From IMG/VR virus record IMGVR_UViG_3300017917_002593, positions 22,212-86,211 of that record: DNA of 64,000 nucleotides; one strand, 5' to 3'. Made by a program: the position numbers and the translations under genes. This document shows positions 18,201 through 28,200 of this stretch, in pieces. This DNA comes from a virus. Position 1 is the stretch's first letter, and each line of letters opens with the position of its first letter. The notes beneath the pieces were generated by a model that saw nothing but the letters and a program-made list of their open reading frames with translations, had not been told where the DNA came from and made no database searches.

Positions 18201-21200
18201 ACCAAACAAAGTGCAGAAGAGATGTTGGTTATGTAATTGACAGTGTAGCAATGGATCTGTTAAGAGGCGGTAACAGACAAAGTATTCAAGCTGGTGTTTA
18301 CTATTACGGATATAATAGTACCAGTACTGTTCTTGTAAACGAAGTTCCGCAAACAATGGCTGCATACAAGTATATGAAGTCGTTGATTGAAAAAGTTGTT
18401 CAAAGAATTCCTGCTACAAAAACATACCAAACAGAATTTGCTCAGAATTTAGATTACGGTGCAGCAACTCTTGATGAAGCAAGAATCATTGGAGATAACA
18501 TTGATCTGATAAGGACCATTATTAGAAAAGGTCCAGCCGCAGCACCTGCTCAAGTACCGATTGGTATTGCAGTTAGCACTTCTACTAATGTAAGTAAAGC
18601 AGCTACTCTATTAGCGGCTAACAAAGATTTTATTGTTGCAGAAGTTGTTGAATTCGTTAATAAAACATTCATCCAACCTTTCCAATTTAATTACAACGAA
18701 GAAAAATGTTTTAGAGATGTTGGATTAATTGTCGATGCGATTGCTGGAGACATTATTAAACGCTCCAATGTTAAATCAATTGAAGCAGGTTTAGCTTATT
18801 GGGAAGGCGCAGTTAGTGTTATTGAAGGTCAGCTAAAAGAAACTGCTGGAGCTATTCAATACGCTAAGAGCATTGCATTGGATGTAATTGCTAATAATCC
18901 TGTTACAAGTTTCTATCAAGATTCTGTTCAAACAATTATTCCAGGAACAAGTTCTACTACAATGACTGTAGTAGTAAGTCAACTTATTAACGGACAACTT
19001 GGCGGCGGAGAAGTTGCAAGAGATTTAGTAGATAGTAACTTTAACGCCATCACAACAATTTTACAAAATGGTCCTGCTTACTCACCTTTTAGTACAGACA
19101 GTACTCTGACACAATTTGTTGTTACCTTAACTACTTCGACTGTCAAGGCTGCATCTAATGATATTCTGTACTTTGGTGAAACTACAGTTTATCCAATTGA
19201 AGATAAAAACTTGCCAGGCATGTGGACTGAAAACGGAGAAGCTGATCGCAGAATTGATCCAAATGGTTCAGGTGGTGGTGCATTGGTAGATGGAAATGCT
19301 CCTTCGAGAAGAAGTCCAATTCAGTCGTTCGTTTTTGATGCGTTTACTCAAATTACTCAAGGCGGACGAGGCATACACATTATCAATGAAGGGTATGCAC
19401 AGTTAGTTTCTGTGTTTACAATTTTCTGTAATGTTGCTGTTGAAACAGATAGCGGTGGTATTGCATCTATTACAAACTCTAACAATAACTTTGGAGACAT
19501 TTGTTTACAATCTAAAGGTTATGGTAAGAGGAAGTTTGGCGGAACAGTTTATAATCCGGAAAATATTGCCTATAACGAACTAACAAACGAATTCGAAGCT
19601 AACGAATATTATCCTCAAGGGTATTTCCCAACTCGACAGCAAGTTTGTGTGTTTGTTCCAGATCCTTTAAATAGGCCGCACATCAGTTTAGTTATGGAAG
19701 TTGTTCCTCCTGATCAATATGTTAACTACGACGGTGTGGTTGTTCCTTACATCAATGAACAAGGTTATCCAGGATTCTTAACTGCGGTCATTAATACAGC
19801 AACATTAACAACAGGATCTTTTGTTGTTAGCGGTATTGATGTAACAGGCGCAAGCATTGGTCAAACTGTTTACATTAAAGATCAGTTTGGTTACGAAGCA
19901 GCCGATAACGGAGAAGGTGCAAGATATATTTCGACAGGAACTACTATTGTCGACATTAGCTACCAGTCAATTACATTAAGTAATCCAATTAACTTTGGTG
20001 GAGGCGAATACGGCAATCCGTTCTACTTTGATATCTACTGCTGTGGAAATGCTTACTACAATGTCTTAACAAGTAAGCCAGCAGTAAGTCCATACCCGAT
20101 TGGGCAAAGTAAAATCATTGGTCAAGAAACTGAAACTATTGATGCAATTGATCACTTAAAAGAAATAACTAACTTTGTAGTAGCTAACATTGCTTATACA
20201 GGAACGTATACTACTGCTGTTCCGCAATCTATTAACACAGAATTTATTGGAGGAGCAAGTGCAATACCTTTCATCAACGAAAGATTAGATATTATTTCTA
20301 ATGTAATTCTTTCTGGTCCTCAAGCAGCACCCGAAGTTAGAACAACAGGTACAAGAGCAGAGAACTATGCAAGTGCTATTGAATTACTAAATCAAAATAA
20401 GATCTTTATTCAGAATGAAGTAGTTGCATATGTAGACGATACATTTGGTGGGTTTGTTTATGATGAAGCCAAGTGCCAGCGTGATGTTGGATTAATTATT
20501 GACAGTATTGCAATGGATATGTTGTACGATGATACAACACAAAGTACCTTTGCTGGCCTTCAATACTGGAATCAAACTTCATATGTAGATGGCATTGGAG
20601 GTCAAATTACTACAACTACGGCAGCTATTGCTTATGCAAAATCTCTTGCACTATCTGTTACAAGTAACAATGTAGTAATCGGGCAAAGATTCGATACTAT
20701 CTTAGAAATACTACAACTTGGCACAGCAAATGTAAGTAACATTGTTGTTGCTAACGGATATAGAACCACTGATCCAGGTGCGCTCGCTGACTATGCTGCA
20801 CTACAATCAAATAAGGCTTCAATTCAAAGTCAGGTAATTTCTTGGATCAGTAGTAACTATCCAAGTTTTACATATGATCAAGCTAAGTGCTCGAGAGATA
20901 TTGGTTACATCATTGACAGCGTTTCTATTGATTTAATCCACGGTGGTAATAGACAAAGTATTCAAGCTGGTGTTTACTATTACGGTTTCGATCAAGGTAG
21001 TAGTGCTATTGCTGGAGAGATTCCGCAAACTGCGGCAGCTTATAATTTTATTAAGAGTATTGTAGGTGATATTGTTACAGGTACTCCAATTAGTCCTAAG
21101 TATCAAAATACAGTAACTCAAGTAACTAATCTTCTACCTGGAACTTCTGTTGAAGCAGCAGCTCTACAATCTAAGATTAGTGTTATTACAAATATTTTAG

Positions 21201-21856
21201 ATAACGGACCGACTGCTGCCGAAGAAAGAAGAGCAATAAAGCAAACAATGAACACCAGCGTTGATGTTCAACGAGCATTTAACTTATTAAATGCAAACAA
21301 AGACTTTATCAAAGCTGAAGTAATTGCCTACATTGCAAATGAATTTGGCGGATTCCAGTACAACAAACAAAAATGTAGAAGAGACGTTGGTCTAATGATC
21401 GATGCGTTAGTTGCTGACTTAGCTACTGGAGGAAACTTCCGTGCAGTTGAAGCGGCTAAAACTTACTACACAAGAGAAGGTACTTATCATATTGTTACTG
21501 TTGAAGACAACGTAAGAAATCCTTTATTGTTTGTTGACGGTAGCACTGTAAACTTCTATCAGAGAAGCTATCAATCTGCATCTGGATACCTATTCGAATA
21601 CTGCGGAGCAGGTACACAGTACGGTGCATTGCCTCAGGTAGGTAGAGTTGATCCTGTCCAAAGCAAGGAAGTAGTTCAGTTAAATAATGGTAAGGTGTTC
21701 TTTACTTCCACTGACCAGAACGGCGATTTCCGTATTGGACCAACGTTAGTAATTAGTCAGGCAACTGGTGTGTTGTCAGGCAGAACATTTGAAAAGAGTT
21801 TATTTGCTCAGATGACACCATTCATCTTAGCAGTTGAAGCAGGTGGCGGCGAATAA
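15287..21856 (+). CDS. Giant modular fibre or appendage protein, 2189 residues, eight CxRD modules
   Basis: Residues 1-240 are beta-rich and likely serve attachment. From about residue 245 the segment ILYVNENGSDDNDGRAMD and following strands look like a right-handed beta-helix (pectin-lyase-like). From about residue 506 eight copies of a helical module recur. Its core is K-C-x-R-D-[VT]-G-[YL]-I-[VI]-D, then GGN-x-QSI-x-AG-x-YYY or QSTFAGLQYW. A beta domain with PIQSFVFDAFTQ lies near residue 1344. The last 100 residues (YLFEYCGAGTQYGALPQVG, then VQLNNGKVFFTSTDQNGDF) are shared with the protein at 22268. Both therefore belong to one paralogous pair. A role as a long appendage is inferred from size, modularity and position; receptor specificity cannot be read. 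Confidence 0.8.
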   Translation: MAVGRITGPLLAQNLLRDGVDIAVETDLLYIDVKNGRIGVRTDIPRTELDVNGTLTTKVLIADTATIGLVTIESSTSSSTISTLFGPLNVNPGGNDWLYINSTASVRGDVYATGNFYANGNIKLGDTTSSDTIELLGEVQSDILPFISSGTFSTYVSTLTGLTVTDFYTNTEIVSEYSLGNTSSYWQNAYLQNVFTRKIDTVGTETDVQFFPDIPRLERTLNKSVTINGDIRVYGGNPLGTFPVVNNILYVNENGSDDNDGRAMDASRACRTITGATRSPYFKQGTIIKVAPGYYAEDNPIKLLPYTSVVGDSLRAVFVEPLNKTVDLFHVNSGVYITGMTMLNLRRGEVVRYEPGGAGTYTTGAYCVAFPPLLENPIDLFHSPYIQNCTNQSGPWLYDGTMFVPNQTVQLPLVVATATYASSTTTITVTIQPELSAKQLEIGMAVNGSGILIEDDLPIASIEKIENIDPNFRNAKQLLTSNKDFIKDEIIAYVNTNYPGLNYNQDKCRRDAGYVLDALIYDAILGGNRKIVEAGRAYFQGNANILGDELIPTIAAFERMKTFAFAIVANTDLSSIKTPANSGIQIIDTNLTGGEIAQPNIVKLMDLLIDILRNNGGYENAAALLNANRGFIQAETVAFVNKTYVGQPIPSFTYDRAKCFRDVGYVIDAIANDLLYGGNQQTVAAGEAYIGGAAIPGEADETIAAFNYLGMIIRDVVLQNEINDGYQTTVTQVTNLITGTNAAIELMTRNIQIINSYIDDGAFSVPVVSNSAQSSIPGIVNSYNLIVANKAFLQHEVVNYIDVTFTNLDFVYNEDKCARDTALIFDGLVLDLVHGGSSQSTFAGLQYWNQTNTVIPGEETTTTNAFAYAKDISKTIIQGIPLTTILGTLTQYISTGSDLTVANLLGEKFDTVISVITNGTAGITDLIEPNGDINTTTLYTSAIDLLIGNKDFIADEVIAWIEQTKTPGFTYDQTKCRRDVGYVIDSVAMDLLRGGNRQSIQAGVYYYGYNSTSTVLVNEVPQTMAAYKYMKSLIEKVVQRIPATKTYQTEFAQNLDYGAATLDEARIIGDNIDLIRTIIRKGPAAAPAQVPIGIAVSTSTNVSKAATLLAANKDFIVAEVVEFVNKTFIQPFQFNYNEEKCFRDVGLIVDAIAGDIIKRSNVKSIEAGLAYWEGAVSVIEGQLKETAGAIQYAKSIALDVIANNPVTSFYQDSVQTIIPGTSSTTMTVVVSQLINGQLGGGEVARDLVDSNFNAITTILQNGPAYSPFSTDSTLTQFVVTLTTSTVKAASNDILYFGETTVYPIEDKNLPGMWTENGEADRRIDPNGSGGGALVDGNAPSRRSPIQSFVFDAFTQITQGGRGIHIINEGYAQLVSVFTIFCNVAVETDSGGIASITNSNNNFGDICLQSKGYGKRKFGGTVYNPENIAYNELTNEFEANEYYPQGYFPTRQQVCVFVPDPLNRPHISLVMEVVPPDQYVNYDGVVVPYINEQGYPGFLTAVINTATLTTGSFVVSGIDVTGASIGQTVYIKDQFGYEAADNGEGARYISTGTTIVDISYQSITLSNPINFGGGEYGNPFYFDIYCCGNAYYNVLTSKPAVSPYPIGQSKIIGQETETIDAIDHLKEITNFVVANIAYTGTYTTAVPQSINTEFIGGASAIPFINERLDIISNVILSGPQAAPEVRTTGTRAENYASAIELLNQNKIFIQNEVVAYVDDTFGGFVYDEAKCQRDVGLIIDSIAMDMLYDDTTQSTFAGLQYWNQTSYVDGIGGQITTTTAAIAYAKSLALSVTSNNVVIGQRFDTILEILQLGTANVSNIVVANGYRTTDPGALADYAALQSNKASIQSQVISWISSNYPSFTYDQAKCSRDIGYIIDSVSIDLIHGGNRQSIQAGVYYYGFDQGSSAIAGEIPQTAAAYNFIKSIVGDIVTGTPISPKYQNTVTQVTNLLPGTSVEAAALQSKISVITNILDNGPTAAEERRAIKQTMNTSVDVQRAFNLLNANKDFIKAEVIAYIANEFGGFQYNKQKCRRDVGLMIDALVADLATGGNFRAVEAAKTYYTREGTYHIVTVEDNVRNPLLFVDGSTVNFYQRSYQSASGYLFEYCGAGTQYGALPQVGRVDPVQSKEVVQLNNGKVFFTSTDQNGDFRIGPTLVISQATGVLSGRTFEKSLFAQMTPFILAVEAGGGE
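18275..18309 (+). repeat. Exact 35-bp direct repeat, copy 1
   Basis: This segment, encoding part of the QSIQAGVYYYG turn of one CxRD module, is identical at every base to 20951-20985. Since the protein would allow many synonymous changes, exact identity over 35 bases suggests recent duplication or gene conversion between modules. Confidence 0.8.
20951..20985 (+). repeat. Exact 35-bp direct repeat, copy 2
   Basis: This is the second copy of the repeat at 18275-18309, about 2.7 kb downstream in the same reading frame and same gene. Recombination between the copies would delete or add whole modules without breaking the frame (the distance of 2676 bases is a multiple of three). Confidence 0.8.
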
Positions 21857-21867
21857 AGGAGAAATAA

Positions 21868-22254
21868 ATGGCATTAATTCCATTAAACACGTTTAAAACA
21901 AAAACAAAAGTATTAGATACTAATTCAACATCAACAGTATACGTTGCACCAATTGGCGTAACTTCTATTGTACTAATGGCTCAAGTTGCCAATGTTGATC
22001 CGGCAGCGGCACATACTATTACCTTTAGTCATCATAGGAGATTTAGAGTGCTCCCTGATGCCCAAGGAAATAACGCTCAAGATCCAAACATTACAACTGA
22101 GTTGGTGCAAAACTTTGAAGTCCCACCTAATGATAGTGCAGCATTAATTACAGGCAAGATGATTCTCGAAAGTCAAGATAGTATTAGAGCCAGTGCTGAC
22201 GCGAACGGTGTCATGAAATTAGTTCTAAGTATTCTTGAAACAGCCAACAATTAA
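21868..22254 (+). CDS. Small beta-rich virion protein between the giant fibre genes
   Basis: This 128-residue protein has a strong AAAGGAGA ribosome site. It begins with strands (TKVLDTNSTSTVYVAPIGVTS), has a short basic loop (SHHRRFRVLP, near residue 54) and ends with FEVPPNDSAALITGKMILES then DSIRASADANG. The C-terminal half resembles the 105-residue protein at 14100. Its position between two paralogous giant fibres suggests a linker, cap or assembly partner. No enzyme motif is present. Confidence 0.72.
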   Translation: MALIPLNTFKTKTKVLDTNSTSTVYVAPIGVTSIVLMAQVANVDPAAAHTITFSHHRRFRVLPDAQGNNAQDPNITTELVQNFEVPPNDSAALITGKMILESQDSIRASADANGVMKLVLSILETANN

Positions 22255-22267
22255 TTAAGAGAAAGCA

Positions 22268-25200
22268 ATGCCACGTTTATTAAGTAATAGAAAACCAGTA
22301 GCAAGACCATCTGAGTTAAAAGAAAACAGATGGGAATATTTAAATCTACAGCAGGCTCAGCCTGCATTGGGTCCTGCACCTGAAGCAAATACCGGTTTTA
22401 CTCTGGAAACAGATGAAAACGGCAAAGTTACCTATACTAATACACTTGGCAAACTTGCATTTGACGAGCAAGTCATTTCCGGTACATTACCGGGAGTGGA
22501 TATTGAAATTGATTCTTCTATCAATAACGGAGAAATTGTCTTAACTCCATTACAGACTGCAAGAATTGCAGGTAATTTATCTGTTCAAGGCGACGAGATT
22601 GTTGATGGAAACTTTACTGTAAGAGGTATTCCTGAAGGTACTGCACCTTTAGTAAGTAATACACTTTATGTAACTCCAGACGGTAATGATGAAAATGACG
22701 GAACAGCAATGGATAGAACTCGTGCTTGCCGTACAATCAGCGGTGCTGTTCGTAGTCCGTTTTATCAACCAGGTACTGCTATTAAAGTTATGGCAGGTAC
22801 ATATTTTGAAGACAACCCAATTCCTTTAAAGCCTTATACATCTGTTGTTGGCAACGACTTGCGTACAACGTTTGTTGAACCTCTAAACAAAGATTTAGAT
22901 TTGTTCCACGTTAACTCTGGTGTTTATATTGCACAGATGCAGATGCGTAATTTACGCAGAGGAAGCGTTGAACGATATGCACCAGGAGGAGCAGGAACAT
23001 ACACTACAGGTGCTTACTGTGTTGCGTTTCCTCCTAACTTAGAAAACCCTATCGACGTTTACTACTCACCGTACATTCAAAACTGTACCAACCAATCTGG
23101 ACCTTGGTTAAAAGATGGAACCATGATGGTTCCTAACCAAACCGTTCAAATTCCGTTGGCAGCAGGTACCAGTACATGGACTGCCGGAGTTGATCAAATC
23201 ACAGTAACGTTATACACTGGTACTGTAGTAGTCGGTATGGCAGTTAATGATGCAGCGAATGAAGGTTATCGCAATGCTCAATTGTTGTTAAAGAAAAATA
23301 GAGAATTCTTACAAAAGCAAACTGTTGCATACGTTGAAGATGCTTATCCTGATCTTGTTTATGATCAAGCCAAATGCTACAGAGATGTTGGCTACATTGT
23401 CGATGCGGTTGCAGGCGATGCAAGATTTGGTGGAAACAAACGTAGTATCGAAGCAGGCCTTTCCTACTGGAGAGGAAACACTTCATTAATTGCAGGAGAA
23501 CAAGGCGAAACTGCTGCGGCAATTAACTATCTACGAGATATTTCTTTACAAGTTATCACCAACACCACAGTTACTAATATTTTTAACACTTTGTCAAATC
23601 AGGTATTTGATTTGGCATTAGATGGAGGGTCAGTAGTATCGACTCGTGCAACAGACAGTTACAATTTAATTACTGAAATTCTGTTAAACGGAGAAACATC
23701 AGCTCCTGATCAGCCTACACCTGATTTATTGGGATTAATCTACCCAACTGGATTGAGTCCTAATGATGTTAATGTTGCATCAACTGTAACAGCAGTTACA
23801 CAATTAACAACAAACACATATCTTGTTACATTAAGTACCTCGACTGTAAGTCCAAGTGACAATGCAACAATTTATTTTGGTTATACTACAACATATCCAT
23901 ATCTCGATGCAGATGTGCCGCCGGAATGGTCAACTAATTTAGCAGAAGGCTATGTTGACCGCAGATTAGATCCTATCGGATCTGGTGGCGGAGCACTGGT
24001 TGACGGTAACGCACCGAGCTTAAGAAGCCCTATTCAATCGTTCGTATTTGATGCGTTTACACAGTTGAACCAGGGCGGTATTGGTATTCACATTATTAAC
24101 AACGGCTACGCACAGCTTGTATCTGTGTTTACGATTATGTGTAGTCAAGCTGTTATTGTTGAGAATGGTGGTATTGCATCTATTACTAACTCTAACGCAA
24201 ACTTTGGTGATACATGTTTAACTGCAAAAGGTTTAGGTAAACTTGCTTTCCAAGGTTTCGTAGTTAACCCTGCTTTTCCAACTAATGTACCTAACGGCGA
24301 ATATTATCCATTAGGTTACTGGCCTCAGAAACAGGTCATGGAAGTCTTTATTCCAAGTGATAGAGATCGTCCTCACATTGGCCAAGTTATGGAAGTGGTT
24401 CCTCCTGATACATATCTCAATTTTGAAGGAGAACGTGTACCATTTATCAACGAAGCAGGCTATCCAGGATACTTAATTGCAACAGTCAACACCAATACTA
24501 TTAGTACTGGTAGTTTTATTATCAATGATGTTGATGTTACTGGAGTATCTGTAGGTCATACTTTATATGTTCGAGATGTATTAGGAAATGAAGTACATCC
24601 TGAAACAGGTATTCCTTATGTTACTACTGGAACACAAGTTGTTGACGTTAACTATAGACAAATTGTATTAGATCGACCAATCTTGGCCGGCTATACAGAT
24701 GCATTAAATCCAAGTTATTTTAATTTATATTTCTGCGGTAACGCCTATTACACAGTATTATCGAGTAACATTGATCCTACTCTTGCATCAACAGTTACTA
24801 CTGAAGTAACTTTAGTTGCAGGGCAAGAAACAACAACATCTTTAGCAGTTAGCTATGCTAAAAATTTAGCTCTTCGTGTAATTCAAAACACTCCTATTAA
24901 TGGATTTGTCTACAATCAAGCAAAATGCAAAAGAGATACTGGATTAATTGTTGATGCACTGGCAGTAGACCTCTTGCACCCAACTTCAGAACTTAGCCAA
25001 AGTAATTTTGCCGGCTTGCAATATTGGAATCAAGAAAATTATGTCGGCACAATTGCAAATGAAATTACAACAACTACAAATGCTGTTCAATTTGTAAAAG
25101 AATTGGCAATGGAAATTGTTCAAGGTATTACTACCGGAACAAGATATCAGAGTACAGTTACACAGAATATTGGTCTTCCGTTAGCATCTTCAGTTGAAGC

Positions 25201-28200
25201 AGCAATTATTTCCAATGATTTTGATGTTATCATTGATATCCTTGTTGATGGTGTTGCAGGAGTAACCGATAAGATCATTCCAAACGGCGAACAAACTTCC
25301 GATGAAAATACAGCAAGAGCCTATTCGTTGCTCACTGCTAACAAAGCCTATATTCAAGCAGAAGCTGTAGCATTTGTTGAGTATACAAAAACTCCGGGCT
25401 TTACTTATGATTCTGCAAAATGCTATAGAGATGTTGGCTATATGGTTGACAGTGTTGCGTTTGACTTGCTACATCCTAACGGAAGTGTTCCAAGTAACAG
25501 ACAGGCAATTCAAAGTGGAGTTTACTACTATGGATACATCAGCACAAGCACATCTATTGTTGGTGAAATCGTTCAGACAACTGCGGCCTACAACTATATT
25601 AAAGATTTAGTTCCATACATTGTTAAAGGAATTACAACTTCGACATATCAGACTTATATTGATCAAGTGACTGATTTAACTCCTGGCACAGATGCCGAAG
25701 TTAACGAAATCCAATCTTATATTGATCATATTACTAATGTTATTAATGTTGGTCCTGCCGCTGCCAGGGTTAAAGTACCTGTTAGCTTGACACAGTCAAC
25801 TGATCCTAATGTTTATAACGCATACAGAATGTTAAATGCAAATAGAGCATTTATTCAAGAATCTGTTATTGCTTACATTAACAAAACTTACGACTCTGGA
25901 ACATATCAGTCTGTTTACCCGCAAGTATTTGATCAAACATTAACTGGAGGTGTTGATGCTGTTCAAAGCCTTGGAGAAAAATTTGACATCATTTCTGGCA
26001 TCATTATCAATGGCGCAGATAGTAGTCCTGAAATTATTCGTCCAAGACAATATGTTGACTCAAATCAAAATATTCTAAATGCTAAAAAGTTACTTGAAAA
26101 GAATAGATTGTTCATCCAAGCAGAAACTGTAGCGTTCGTTGACAGTATCTGGCCAAGCAAGTTTAGCTATGATCCTGCTAAGTGCAGTCGCGACACTGGA
26201 TTAATTGTTGATGCCCTTGCACAAGATTTGTTATTCAATGGTACAAGCCAAAGTACATTTGCAGGTATTCAATATTGGAATCAAGGGTTAACCGTTATAC
26301 CTGGCGAACAAACAACAACTACCAATGCTGTCAAGTACTTGAAGTCTGTTGCACAGGATGTTATTTTAAACAAACAACAAAGATACAAGTATCAAAGTAC
26401 AGTTACTCAAGTTGTTAGCACAATAACCAGTTCAACTACTGCTACAAGTCTATCTCTTGGAACAAAATTTGACACAATTATTAATATTTTAGAAACTGGC
26501 ACAGACGGAATTACTGATAAAATTGTTCCTAACAGTTTAGATCAGTCTACTTCTTCTGCTGTTCTTGCTGCCTATAACTTACTACAGGCAAATAAAGAAT
26601 ATCTACAACATGAAACGGTTGCTTGGGTAGAAGCCAATGCTAACTTTAACTACGATCAAGTAAAGTGTGCTCGAGATACTGGTCTAATAGTTGACAGCAT
26701 CGCTTTTGATATTTTATATCCAACAGCAACAGACAGTCAAAGTAATTTTGCCGGTCTGCAATATTGGAATCAAAGCAACTATGTTGGTACTATTGCTAAC
26801 GAAATTACCACTACAACTAATGCAATTACACATATCAGTTCTATTGCACAGAAGATTGTAGTCGGAGATACCAGCGGAACACGCTATCAAAATACTGTAA
26901 CTCAAACAACTTCTACTGCGACTGGTATTGTAGGAGATGCAGTTGTAGTTGGTACAAACTTTGGAGTGATTCTAAATATTCTTTCCACAGGTACAGCAGG
27001 TGTTACAGATATTATTGTACCAAACGGCAGAAGAAGTATTACAACTTCCACAGTTAACGCTTATAATTTATTGGTTGCAAATAGATCGTACCTTGTAGCA
27101 GAAGCTATTGCTTTTGTTGAAGATACAAAAACAGCCGGATTTAATTACGATCAAACTAAGTGTGCAAGAGATGTTGGCTACATGGTCGACAGCGTAGCCT
27201 TTGACTTGTTACATGGCGGCAACAAACAGAGTGTACAAAGCGGAGTTCTCTACTACGGATATGACAGTACTTCAACTTCTATTCCAAATGAGATTCCTCA
27301 GACCACTGCGGCTTATAATAGAATTAGAGAAATACTACCAAGAATCTTGTCTGGTGTAGAAATTTCTCCAAGTCAAGGGAACACAACCAAACAGATTACC
27401 TACATGTTGCCAGTCAACAATGCTACAATACTATCTGCACAGGCAAAGGTTGACAAGATTACAAGAATTATTAACAACGGACCAAGTGCCGCAAGTGAAC
27501 TAACTCCAATTAGTTTAACTCCAAGCTCTGATGCAAATGCAGATCGTGCCTATGATCTATTAGTAGCAAATCGAGATTTTATCAAAGACGAAATTATTGC
27601 CTATATCAATAGTACCTTTACTGGATTTGTCTACGATAAAGCTAAGTGCTTTAGAGATGTTGGCTATATGGTTGACAGTGTAAGTTTTGATATACTTTAC
27701 GGCGGTAATAGACAAAGCATTCAAAGCGGTGTCTACTATTACGGATATCAAGAAGATAGCAGTGCTATTGCTGGAGAAATTCCTCAAACAACAGAAGCCT
27801 ACAACTTTATTGAAAAGATTGTAGGAGACATTGTCACAGGAACATTGATAACTAATCCTCAACAGGCTTCTGTTCCGCAAGTTACTAACTTGAGCTTTAC
27901 TTATAACCAAAACAAGTGCTCAAGAGACACAGGAATTCTTGTTGATAGTTTTATTACTGATTTACTATTCAACGAAAACGGTTACACACAAAGTAATTTC
28001 TCTGGTTTACAATATTGGAATCAGAATGGTTACACAGGATCTATTGCAAGTGAAATTACTACAACAACTAACGCAGTTAGATATCTAAGAAGCCTTGCTG
28101 AGCAAATTGTTATTAACGGCACATCTACTGCAACTGTAGTAAGATATTCTACAACTGCAAGCCAAGTTACTAACTTAACTACTGCAACTTACGATCAATT

